Positions 6,003 through 12,866 of a DNA stretch of 64,000 nt are shown here, piece by piece. The stretch spans positions 46,474 through 110,473 of the forward strand of contig NZ_WIJP01000009.1 in NCBI RefSeq assembly GCF_009496155.1, read 5' to 3'. This DNA is from Streptococcus mitis. GTDB lineage: Bacteria; Bacillota; Bacilli; Lactobacillales; Streptococcaceae. A program made the translations under genes and the position numbers. Each line of letters begins with the position of its first letter. The first letter of the stretch is position 1. The notes beneath the pieces are model-generated. The model was not told the origin of the DNA and ran no database searches. It worked only from the letters and a program-made list of their open reading frames with translations.

Positions 6003-7157
6003 ATGTCTATACACAAATACAAAACAAAAAAAGGAATCCTTTACTATGTCAGCTTTTACATTGGCTTAGATGCTTATGGAAAGAAAAAAAGGCACTTAAA
6101 GAGAGGGTTCAAAACCAAAAAAGAGGCAAAATTGTACGAAGCTCGTTTAGAAGCTGGTGTCGTTGCCCCCACAGTAAGTACCGACAAACCTAACCCCCAA
6201 GTCACTTATAAAGAACTTTATCAAGAATGGTTTAAGGCCTATGTTGGTACCGTTGAAGAAACAACTTCTTCCCAAACTAAGAATATCTATCGAATACATA
6301 TTCTACCAATATTTGGCGATAAATTTATTGACCAAATCAGTCCTTTAGACTGTCAAAACTTTATTACACAAAAATCTCAGACTTTCAAAAATATCAAACA
6401 GATAAAATCCTATACCTCAAAAATTTTTGATTTTGCAATCAACATGAACTACATTGATCGAAATCCAATGAAGAATGTTATCATGCCTAAAATCAAAAAA
6501 ACTAGATCAGATAATTTTTGGTCTCTGGAGGAATTACATCATTTCCTTGATATAGTGAAAGAAACTGAGCCATTTAAACATTTTGCTTTATTTAGACTGC
6601 TTGCATTTAGTGGACTACGAAAAGGGGAGTTATACGCTTTAAAATGGGCTGATATTAACTTTGACAGCAATCTATTGAACATAGATAAAAGTCTAGGAAG
6701 AATTGACGGTAAAGCGATTGAAAAGAGCACAAAGAATGAATCTTCAGTTCGTACAATCTATCTTGATGATGAGACAATCGATATTATTAAGCAATGGAGA
6801 AATTTCTATCTGAAAGAACAATCTCAGCTTCCTCTTACAAAGCTGAATATTAGTGATGAATATATGTTCTCTTACATATCAAGTAATGACAAAATTGAAC
6901 CTTTGCATGCTGATTACATTAATAACGTACTGAATCGAATTATTAAAAAGCATAAATTAAAACCAATTAGCCCACATGGGTTTAGACATACACATGCAAC
7001 ACTTATGTCTGAAATTGGAATCGATCCTTCTAATACATCAAAACGTCTCGGTCATGCAAGCAGTCAGGTGACATTAGATGTCTATACTCACACCACAAAA
7101 ACTGGTGAGAAAAACTCTATTGACAAATTTGCAGACTATCTCAATAAAGCAAAATAA
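6003..7157 (+). CDS. int: Site-specific tyrosine integrase of the rpsI island
   Basis: A complete 384-residue phage-type recombinase. Residues 1-55 form the arm-binding domain (KYKTKKGILYYVSFYIG), about 70-160 the core-binding SAM-like domain, and 175-375 the catalytic domain with Arg206 (SGLRKGEL), Lys244, His325-x-x-Arg328 (HGFRH), His351 (RLGHAS) and Tyr361 (LDVYTHT). All catalytic residues are intact. It sits 100 bases from the right attachment repeat inside the rpsI 3' end and should catalyse insertion and excision of the island. GGAGAA precedes the ATG. Confidence 0.95.
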   Translation: MSIHKYKTKKGILYYVSFYIGLDAYGKKKRHLKRGFKTKKEAKLYEARLEAGVVAPTVSTDKPNPQVTYKELYQEWFKAYVGTVEETTSSQTKNIYRIHILPIFGDKFIDQISPLDCQNFITQKSQTFKNIKQIKSYTSKIFDFAINMNYIDRNPMKNVIMPKIKKTRSDNFWSLEELHHFLDIVKETEPFKHFALFRLLAFSGLRKGELYALKWADINFDSNLLNIDKSLGRIDGKAIEKSTKNESSVRTIYLDDETIDIIKQWRNFYLKEQSQLPLTKLNISDEYMFSYISSNDKIEPLHADYINNVLNRIIKKHKLKPISPHGFRHTHATLMSEIGIDPSNTSKRLGHASSQVTLDVYTHTTKTGEKNSIDKFADYLNKAK

Positions 7158-7180
7158 ATCATGATTTTAAAAATTTAGAA

Positions 7181-7203
7181 GAGGTTATCAGAAGGTTATC
7201 ACA
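7181..7203 (+). repeat. Right arm-type integrase site
   Basis: Partner of 786-808: two GGTTATCA units 11 bases apart in a 23-base block, located between the integrase stop and the right att repeat, same orientation as the left copy. Confidence 0.65.
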
Positions 7204-7226
7204 AAGCTATTTGAGCTCAAAAATCG

Positions 7227-7263
7227 ACAAAAAAGCACTTTGCAAAATTTTTGCAAAGTGCTT
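7227..7263 (-). terminator. rpsI terminator, part island-derived
   Basis: A long stem, AAAGCACTTTGCAAAA paired with its complement, spans 7232-7263 and is followed on the minus strand by TTTTTT (7232-7227). It ends rpsI-rplM transcription; in the other direction it may end the integrase message. One side of the stem lies in the att repeat (from 7257) and the other in the island, so integration rebuilt the terminator. Confidence 0.8.
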
Positions 7264-7342
7264 TGAAACGTTGATATAATCGTATTGATTAACGTTTTGA
7301 GAATTGTGATGCTTTACGAGCTTTCTTAAGACCTGGTTTCTT
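7257..7342. repeat. Right attachment repeat overlapping the rpsI 3' end
   Basis: The intact partner of 604-689. It covers the terminal codons and stop of rpsI and part of its terminator stem, so insertion leaves the S9 coding sequence complete. Confidence 0.9.
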
Positions 7343-7681
7343 ACGCTCAACTTTACGTGAGTCACGTGTAAGAAGTCCTGCGCGTTTCAATGAATCGCGG
7401 AAGTCTGGGTCTACTTGAAGAAGGGCACGAGCGATACCGTGACGGATAGCTCCTGATTGACCAGCGTATCCACCACCTACAACGTTAACGAAAACGTCAT
7501 ATGAACCTGCAGTTGAAGTAACTGCGAATGGTTGGTTGATTACAAGACGAAGGTCAGCATGTGGGATGTACTCTTCAACATCTTTTTTGTTAACAGTGAT
7601 TTTACCAGTTCCTGGAACAAGGCGAACGCGTGCAACAGCGTTTTTACGACGTCCAGTACCTGCATATTGTGCTTGTGACAT
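7289..7681 (-). CDS. rpsI: Ribosomal protein S9
   Basis: A 130-residue S9 of full length, beginning [19 protein letters not shown] and ending in the basic tail [11 protein letters not shown] that reaches the ribosomal P site. It lies 18 bases after rplM in the conserved rplM-rpsI operon under the L13 leader. The last codons lie within the attachment repeat used by the islands, so the C-terminal tail is encoded by recombined sequence but is unchanged. Confidence 0.98.
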   Translation of the reverse strand: MSQAQYAGTGRRKNAVARVRLVPGTGKITVNKKDVEEYIPHADLRLVINQPFAVTSTAGSYDVFVNVVGGGYAGQSGAIRHGIARALLQVDPDFRDSLKRAGLLTRDSRKVERKKPGLKKARKASQFSKR

Positions 7682-7699
7682 ACTTTATTGTTCCTTTCC

Positions 7700-8146
7700 T
7701 TAGATAAGTCCTGAAATGTCAAGAACTTCTGGTTGTTGTGCAGCGTGAGTGTGCTCAGCTCCAACAAATACTTTCAACTTCATACCTTGAGCGCGTCCAA
7801 GAGTATTGTGTGGAAGCATACCTTTAACTGATTTCTCGATCAAACGTACTGCATTTTTAGAACGAAGTTCACCTGCAGAGATTTGTTTCAATCCTCCTGG
7901 GTGGTTTGAGTGAGTGTAGTAGATTTTATCAGTTGCTTTTTTACCAGTTAATTTAACTTTTTCAGCATTGATAACAATCACAAAGTCACCTGTATCAGTG
8001 TGTGGTGTAAATGTTGGTTTGTTTTTTCCGCGAAGTACGCTAGCAACTACTGCAGAAAGACGTCCAAGTGGTACATCAGTTGCGTCAACTACGTACCATT
8101 TACGTTCAACTTGGCCTGGTTTAGCCATAAATGTTGTTTTGTTCAT
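7700..8146 (-). CDS. rplM: Ribosomal protein L13
   Basis: A 148-residue L13, an early-assembly protein of the 50S subunit. Family signatures include [35 protein letters not shown] and MLPHNTLGR. It is the first gene of rplM-rpsI. Its message has a structured leader (8175-8255), which in Firmicutes is thought to bind L13 and give autoregulation. Confidence 0.98.
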   Translation of the reverse strand: MNKTTFMAKPGQVERKWYVVDATDVPLGRLSAVVASVLRGKNKPTFTPHTDTGDFVIVINAEKVKLTGKKATDKIYYTHSNHPGGLKQISAGELRSKNAVRLIEKSVKGMLPHNTLGRAQGMKLKVFVGAEHTHAAQQPEVLDISGLI

Positions 8147-8174
8147 GATTTCTCCTATATATAGTTCGATTTTT

Positions 8175-8255
8175 GTTTACGGTGATGGGTGTTCCTTCCC
8201 ATCGAAAAGTATTTGGAAGGTTCCGGGGCCTTTCAAATGGGGTAAACAATACCGC
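8175..8255 (-). ncRNA. L13 ribosomal protein leader
   Basis: On the minus strand the leader closes by GUUUAC (8247-8242) with GUAAAC (8180-8175) and contains the hairpin GAUGGGAAGGAACACCCAUC. This arrangement upstream of rplM matches the Firmicutes L13 leader, a putative autoregulatory RNA that senses free L13. Confidence 0.75.
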
Positions 8256-8260
8256 CTACT

Positions 8261-8290
8261 ATAATACCAAATTTCACCCCTAAAAGTCAA
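8261..8290 (-). promoter_or_regulatory. rplM-rpsI promoter
   Basis: Minus strand TTGACT (8290-8285), 18-base spacer, TATTAT (8266-8261), about 115 bases before the rplM start and directly upstream of the L13 leader. Confidence 0.7.
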
Positions 8291-8337
8291 TAGATATGAA
8301 AAATATTTTTCTAAATTCCACTCTTTTTATCTCTAGA

Positions 8338-8360
8338 AAACCTCGCTTTCGCGAGGCTCT
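8338..8360 (-). terminator. Terminator of the ABC exporter operon
   Basis: Stem CCTCG/CGAGG (with loop CTTTCG on the plus strand) followed on the minus strand by TTTTCT, just after the permease stop. Confidence 0.7.
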
Positions 8361-8361
8361 T

Positions 8362-9561
8362 CTATTTATAAGATAAGGCACGTTTAAAGGTTTTCCAAGG
8401 ACCTAAATCATCTGTTTGCAAAACGAGACTAGCATACATACGCCCGATAAAGACTGTTGCAGTTACTGCAAAAGCAATCGTAATCGCAAGCGAAATCCAA
8501 GCTTCTAAGCCATTTGCATAACCATTTATAGCTCTAAATGGCATGAAGAAGGTCGAAATAAAGGGAATATAAGAACCAATCTTCAAGATGAGATTGTCCC
8601 CAGCTGTACCTAGAGCTGTTACTCCAAAAAAACCACCCATAATCAAAATCATCAAAGGCGACAAGGCTTTTCCTGAGTCCTCAGGACGAGAAACCATAGA
8701 ACCTAGAAAGGCAGCCAAGACTACGTACATGAAAAGACTAACCAAAATAAAGAGCAAGGTATTCAGTGAGAATGCATCTCCCAAGTGATCTAAAACACCA
8801 GACTGAGCCAAGAATGGCAAATCTTTAAAGAGCAGAATAGCTGCCAGACCACCTACAACATAAATCCCAATATGCGTTAAAATCACGAGAAACAGAGCCA
8901 TCATTCGCGCATAGAAATAGTGACTAGCCCTTATGCTAGAAAAGACGACTTCCATAATTTTGGTGCCTTTTTCACTGGCAACTTCCTGAGCTGTCACACC
9001 CGCATAGGTAATCAGAATCATATAAAGAAAGAATCCTAAAGCGCCCGCTGCCATTGTTTGAATAAACTTTTTATTTTCCTTGGCTTCATCAATCTTTTCT
9101 GTAAATTGAATTGTCTGCGCTAAGCGTTTTTCCTGCTCTTGAGACAAGGAAGCAGTTGAACGATTAAGCTGATTTTGCAGTCCATTGAGTGTACCTGTAA
9201 CTGCAAATTTAATCCCATTTTCAAGCGATGTTTCGCCATGATAAACTGCCTTTAGAACACTATCTTCTTGATCAATGATCAAATAGCCTTTTAATTTTTC
9301 ATCTTTAATCGCTTCTTTGGCACTTGCTTCGTCTTTATAATCAAAGTTAACACCATTTACATTCTTCAGTCCTTCTACTACAGACGGCACTGTTGTCACT
9401 ACTGCCACTTTATCATTTTTAGCCATTGAAGAGCCTTGGAGATAGGCAATTCCTACAGAGATTCCTAAAAAGAGGAACGGCGAAATCACCATAAAGAAGA
9501 AACTCCATGACTTGACATGTCGAAGATAGGTTTCCTTGATTACAACCCACATATTTCTCAT
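8362..9561 (-). CDS. ABC-2 type exporter permease (NatB/YhaP-like)
   Basis: A 399-residue membrane protein: one N-terminal membrane segment (SWSFFFMVISPFLFLGISVG), a large extracytoplasmic domain of about 130 residues, then five or so membrane segments from about residue 165. This is the topology of ABC-2 permeases such as NatB and YhaP that work with a separate ATPase to export drugs, ions or peptides. Its start overlaps the stop of the ATPase gene by 4 bases. The substrate cannot be read from sequence. MRNMWVVIKETYLRH is retained as the start because of the overlap. Confidence 0.85.
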   Translation of the reverse strand: MRNMWVVIKETYLRHVKSWSFFFMVISPFLFLGISVGIAYLQGSSMAKNDKVAVVTTVPSVVEGLKNVNGVNFDYKDEASAKEAIKDEKLKGYLIIDQEDSVLKAVYHGETSLENGIKFAVTGTLNGLQNQLNRSTASLSQEQEKRLAQTIQFTEKIDEAKENKKFIQTMAAGALGFFLYMILITYAGVTAQEVASEKGTKIMEVVFSSIRASHYFYARMMALFLVILTHIGIYVVGGLAAILLFKDLPFLAQSGVLDHLGDAFSLNTLLFILVSLFMYVVLAAFLGSMVSRPEDSGKALSPLMILIMGGFFGVTALGTAGDNLILKIGSYIPFISTFFMPFRAINGYANGLEAWISLAITIAFAVTATVFIGRMYASLVLQTDDLGPWKTFKRALSYK

Positions 9562-10451
9562 ACTTCCACCCCTGATTCTAGTTTAAAGATTTCATCAATT
9601 GTTGGCGCTTGCTGGTCAAAGGTTGCGATGTATTGCCCCTGAGTCAAGATTGGGAAGAGTTCCCTTCCAGCGCTCTCATCCTCCAAGATTAATTTCCAGC
9701 TACCTTGTTTGGTCAAGCTCACCTGCTTGACATGAGGAAGATTTTCCAATTCTTCCTTGCTTCGTTCACTTGAAACAAAGAGACGCGTTTTCCCGTATTG
9801 ATTGCGGACATCCTGAACTGGTCCATGCAAGACCACACGGCCATCTCGGATCATCAGAATATCATCACAAAGTTCCTCGACGTTGGTCATGACATGGTCA
9901 GAAAAGATAATGGTTGCCCCGCGCTCTTTTTCTTGAAAAATGACTTGCTTGAGCAATTCTGTATTGACTGGGTCCAATCCACTGAAAGGTTCATCCAGGA
10001 TAATCAAGTCTGGTTCATGAATCAGAGTAATGATGAGCTGAATCTTCTGCTGATTTCCTTTTGACAGACTCTTAATTTTATCTGTCAGCTTCCCTTTCAC
10101 TTCCAACCTCTTCATCCATTGAGGGAGTTTTTCCTTGACCTCCTTGGCATCCATACCTTTTAGAGTCGCCAAATAGCGAACTTGTTCAAGGACTGTCAAT
10201 TTAGGCATGAGACTGCGTTCTTCAGGCAGATAGCCAATCCGAGCGTAGGTCTCTTGACGAATATCCTGACCATCCAGACTGATTTCTCCTTGGTATTCTA
10301 AAAACTTCAAAATACTGTGGAAAATCGTTGTTTTTCCGGCACCATTTTTTCCGACTAGTCCTAAAATACGACCTGGTCGTGCTTGAAAGTCAATACCAAA
10401 CAAAACTTGCTTGGATCCAAAACTTTTCTCTAGACTTCTTACTTCTAGCAT
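9558..10451 (-). CDS. ABC transporter ATP-binding protein (NatA/YhaQ-like)
   Basis: A 297-residue ATPase with Walker A GKNGAGKTT (about residues 34-42), signature LSKGNQQKIQL in place of the usual LSGGQ, Walker B LIILDEPFSGLDP and H-loop FSDHVM, followed by a C-terminal domain typical of drug- or sodium-type exporters. It energises the ABC-2 permease encoded directly downstream with a 4-base overlap. AGGTG precedes the start. Not adjacent in strand logic to the Rgg cassette, but both are minus-strand with 190 bases between. Confidence 0.9.
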   Translation of the reverse strand: MLEVRSLEKSFGSKQVLFGIDFQARPGRILGLVGKNGAGKTTIFHSILKFLEYQGEISLDGQDIRQETYARIGYLPEERSLMPKLTVLEQVRYLATLKGMDAKEVKEKLPQWMKRLEVKGKLTDKIKSLSKGNQQKIQLIITLIHEPDLIILDEPFSGLDPVNTELLKQVIFQEKERGATIIFSDHVMTNVEELCDDILMIRDGRVVLHGPVQDVRNQYGKTRLFVSSERSKEELENLPHVKQVSLTKQGSWKLILEDESAGRELFPILTQGQYIATFDQQAPTIDEIFKLESGVEV

Positions 10452-10643
10452 CTTTCACCTCCGAAATGTCTTGCACTCATTATACTCCTTTTTGATAGCC
10501 TTTACAATGGTTTATGTCCATTTTTATCGTTCTCATTTTAGTAAAAAAATCTTGGAGTACTTTTGGTTATGAGTACATTATACAGTGGTAAACCCAAATT
10601 TATCTTCTCTGTTCCTCAACTGTCCATTTTTGATCCTGAATTG

Positions 10644-11525
10644 TTATTTGAGTAACTCCTTTTTCCTCATAAAGTTTTCTTCCTCTAAGACTTCTGGAAA
10701 AAAGCGAATAATTTCTTGACAACATTTTTTATAAGAAACCAGTTCATCTGTCATTTCAAGAAGGAGTAATCCTTTATCTACCAATCGGTAGTCTTTCTGA
10801 AGTATTCCCTTATAAACCCAGCAAAAACCAAGATAATCACTTCTATGTGTTAATTGAGCCGTTTTTAAAGCAAGTTTAATAAGTTCCAATGATTTTTCTC
10901 TATAGTCATTATACAAGAAAGTTACTGCTAGATTAGAAAGAATGGTAAATCTAGCTTCCTTAATGTTAACGTATGATTCATACCGTTTTAAAGTCGCCAA
11001 TATCTGGTCAGTCAAAGTTAAGACACTTTCCATAGAGACATAAGGTAAAATTCCTACCAATAAGGTTAAATCTCCTAGATACCACTCTTCGTAACTTTGT
11101 AATTCTTTCCAAATTTGCTCAGCCAAAAGTTGATTATTAACTTCTTTATCATCCTGTAAATATAACTGTAATAATTGCATCCTCCTAAAAATAGGTATAT
11201 CGTCACATGTTTTCAAGTAACTTCTACACTGTATTACAAGATTTTCAATTTGCTCCCTAGTCATTAGTGTGGTTAGTTCTTGTAATTTCATCATAATATT
11301 CATCCGTTCATTAGGTTGATAATAATCACAAATATATTGAAACTCTGCAAAAGTCATATCCATTTGTCTTAGGAGATATTCCATATTCTCAAATTTTGGC
11401 GTCGCCTTATTGCTCTCAAATGCAGCAACCGACTGCCTACTAACCATTTGCCCTGCCACCTGAGTTTGAGATAAATGCTTATCTTCTCGTATTTTTTTAA
11501 AAATCTTATAGTAATCCCATCTCAT
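10644..11525 (-). CDS. Rgg/MutR-family transcriptional regulator
   Basis: A 293-residue regulator with an N-terminal helix-turn-helix (residues 8-63: LSQTQVAGQMVSRQSVAAFE) and a long all-helical C-terminal domain built like the TPR-type peptide-sensing domain of Rgg, MutR and GadR proteins. Rgg proteins bind short imported peptides and switch nearby genes. GGAGG lies 7 bases before the ATG. It is divergent from a 32-codon hydrophobic peptide gene, a secreted protein and a membrane protein, the common layout of Rgg pheromone circuits. No peptide-binding residues can be assigned by eye. Confidence 0.85.
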   Translation of the reverse strand: MRWDYYKIFKKIREDKHLSQTQVAGQMVSRQSVAAFESNKATPKFENMEYLLRQMDMTFAEFQYICDYYQPNERMNIMMKLQELTTLMTREQIENLVIQCRSYLKTCDDIPIFRRMQLLQLYLQDDKEVNNQLLAEQIWKELQSYEEWYLGDLTLLVGILPYVSMESVLTLTDQILATLKRYESYVNIKEARFTILSNLAVTFLYNDYREKSLELIKLALKTAQLTHRSDYLGFCWVYKGILQKDYRLVDKGLLLLEMTDELVSYKKCCQEIIRFFPEVLEEENFMRKKELLK

Positions 11526-11593
11526 CTACTTACCTCCAAAATTTCAGGCGCAAAAAAACTTGTCATACACAAAAACGCTTACATTTTTTATTG

Positions 11594-11627
11594 TATACTA
11601 TCTATAAATAAAAAACAAGGAGGAATA
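11594..11627 (+). promoter_or_regulatory. Promoter and strong RBS of the Rgg-linked peptide gene
   Basis: TATACT at 11594-11599 is a good -10 box, but the bases 17 upstream (11571-11576, AAAAAC) make no -35 box, as expected for an activator-dependent promoter. AAGGAGG (about 11618-11623) precedes the ATG at 11632 with good spacing. No clean dyad for Rgg was found between 11526 and 11590. Confidence 0.5.
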
Positions 11628-11631
11628 TCAT

Positions 11632-11730
11632 ATGAGAATCGTACATTTCATCGTAAAAACTAGAATGGCAAGTATCTTACCTCTTCTGGTTTTCTTATTT
11701 AGTAAACCACTCTGGCCGTGGCTTCCATAA
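11632..11730 (+). CDS. Putative Rgg-associated short hydrophobic peptide (pheromone precursor)
   Basis: A 32-codon gene below usual annotation size. The product has a charged N-terminus (MRIVHFIVKTRM), a hydrophobic centre (ASILPLLVFLFS) and the C-terminus KPLWPWLP. Pheromone precursors of Rgg systems are 20-35 residues, hydrophobic, carry a strong ribosome binding site and often lie divergent to the rgg gene; some carry Trp-rich C-termini. All of these apply here, and AAGGAGG is the best ribosome site in the cassette. The mature signal would be the last 8-10 residues. Alternatively it is a leader or toxic membrane peptide. Confidence 0.6.
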   Translation: MRIVHFIVKTRMASILPLLVFLFSKPLWPWLP

Positions 11731-11762
11731 ATTGAATACATAAATAAAAGAGTAAAAATAAA

Positions 11763-12272
11763 ATGAATAATACCAATAAGCTAGCAAAATCTCTCATTCT
11801 TTTCTCTGTTATAGGAGCTCTATCATTACTCAATACACACGAAATTTATGCAGATGAAACAAATACTAATTCAGAAACCATAGGTCAAAGTCGAAGCTAT
11901 GGAGGACTTACTTATCAAAAAACAAATGTACGGTATCGAAAAGAATGGTCTAACTATACACCTGTTAGCTACACAGTGACTACAGGAAGAGCAGGTGCTA
12001 GTATATCCGTAAATCAAAGTAAAACTTTTGGCACAAGTATATCGGGAGATGTAAAAGGTATTAATATCGGAGCTCAGGCTTCTATATCTAGTGGTGTCGG
12101 TTACACATTAAATGTCCCTCCAAGAAGAAGCGCTTACGTTGGATTTAGGGTTTTATATGAAATCGAAAGTGGAACTAGAATTGCTAGATTTTACGACGGT
12201 GGAGAATTTAGCAGAAATTCATATACTGTAAAACGACCAATTAGAGGAGAATATAGATTAATCTATAGATAA
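11763..12272 (+). CDS. Secreted beta-rich protein of unknown function, possible toxin-like effector
   Basis: A 169-residue precursor with a signal peptide (hydrophobic residues 10-24, likely cleavage after EIYA at about 30). The mature part is rich in Ser, Thr, Gly and Tyr with alternating polar/non-polar strands (VSYTVTTGRAGASISVNQSK, TFGTSISGDVKGINIGAQ, then YTLNVPPRRSAYVGFRV). This pattern resembles the barrel-forming hairpins of aerolysin/ETX-MTX2-type proteins, but it is much shorter and I do not recognise the family. No sorting signal is present, so it should be released. It follows the peptide gene by 32 bases and precedes a membrane protein gene by 5. Only a weak ribosome site is seen. 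Confidence 0.6.
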   Translation: MNNTNKLAKSLILFSVIGALSLLNTHEIYADETNTNSETIGQSRSYGGLTYQKTNVRYRKEWSNYTPVSYTVTTGRAGASISVNQSKTFGTSISGDVKGINIGAQASISSGVGYTLNVPPRRSAYVGFRVLYEIESGTRIARFYDGGEFSRNSYTVKRPIRGEYRLIYR

Positions 12273-12277
12273 AACAT

Positions 12278-12496
12278 ATGAACACCAATATAATAGGAAA
12301 GCTCTGCATATTACTATCATTTCTACTCGCAATTATATGTCTATCCTATCAATCTATTTTTTTACCTGAGGGAGAATTGTACGAACCTTACATTTTATCT
12401 CGAAATTTGTTAATCATTTCAATCTTAAACTGGACTTTTTTACTTGGCCTCTATTTAATATATAGAGAGGGTAAAAATAAGAATGTCAATCACTAA
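12278..12496 (+). CDS. Small two-segment membrane protein, candidate immunity partner
   Basis: A 72-residue protein with two hydrophobic segments (about residues 7-27 and 43-63) and a basic C-terminus (YREGKNKNVNH). It starts 5 bases after the stop of the secreted protein, so it is cotranscribed. Small membrane proteins directly downstream of bacteriocin or toxin genes are often immunity proteins; this role is inference from position only. No homologous family recognised. Confidence 0.5.
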   Translation: MNTNIIGKLCILLSFLLAIICLSYQSIFLPEGELYEPYILSRNLLIISILNWTFLLGLYLIYREGKNKNVNH

Positions 12497-12601
12497 GGGG
12501 CAGGAACTCAAATTATTAAATGCTAAGAAAAGGTAGTTTGACTTTATTCATTCTTAACAGTCTTCAACCGATAGTTTAAAACCGTATTTTGAAATTTCAG
12601 A

Positions 12602-12707
12602 TATAATAGATTGAAATAAAAGGTGAACAAATCGATTAGGAAAGTCAAATTAATTTCTAGAAATGTTTTAGCAATCACGATATACTACTCTAGATTCAAT
12701 CTGCTAT
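12602..12707. repeat. RUP repeat (copy 1)
   Basis: About 106 bases from TATAATAGATTGAAATA to TCAATCTGCTAT with inverted ends, closely matching 29041-29146. This is the RUP repeat of pneumococcus-group streptococci, thought to be moved by IS630-Spn1 transposase. It closes the AT-rich Rgg cassette; 12497-12601 shows no gene. Confidence 0.8.
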
Positions 12708-12771
12708 CAACTGATCTTTATTTATAATTATCATACGTCAAAGAGAAACTGACCTTGTTTAAAGCAATCAA

Positions 12772-12828
12772 AAAAAACGAATAAAACAAAATTCTGACTC
12801 TCCAGAAAACTAGTTTTATTCGTTTTTT
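12772..12828. terminator. Bidirectional terminator between the Rgg cassette and pheT
   Basis: Sixteen-base arms AAAAAACGAATAAAAC (12772-12787) and the complement (12813-12828), with A and T runs on both sides, serving pheT on the minus strand and the cassette on the plus strand. Confidence 0.8.
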
Positions 12829-12866
12829 ATGTTTAAGTCTAAATTTTTATTTCAAACTCTAATAAC

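Larger units (their letters stand above)
604..7342. mobile_element. Cadmium-resistance island integrated in the 3' end of rpsI
   Basis: The island is delimited by the 86-bp direct repeats 604-689 and 7257-7342 and by matching 23-bp arm-type repeats just inside each end. It contains cadX-cadD, a decayed lipoprotein gene, an origin-like region, two MobC-like genes, a replisome organizer, an excisionase-like gene, a repressor and an integrase. The 3' end of rpsI is, from memory, a documented insertion site of streptococcal integrative and mobilizable elements. No relaxase, coupling protein, capsid or packaging genes are present, so it must depend on a helper for transfer. Exact crossover bases inside the repeat cannot be fixed from sequence alone. 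Confidence 0.85.

Noticed and set aside
8362..10451. The ABC-2 exporter as part of the Rgg cassette
   Set aside because: It reads in the same direction as rgg but is separated by about 190 bases and ends in its own terminator; no shared repeat was found, so linkage is not supported.
11475..11663. A 62-codon plus-strand frame across the rgg-peptide intergenic region
   Set aside because: It overlaps the rgg start and the promoter, lacks a ribosome site and is in another frame than the peptide gene with the strong RBS.
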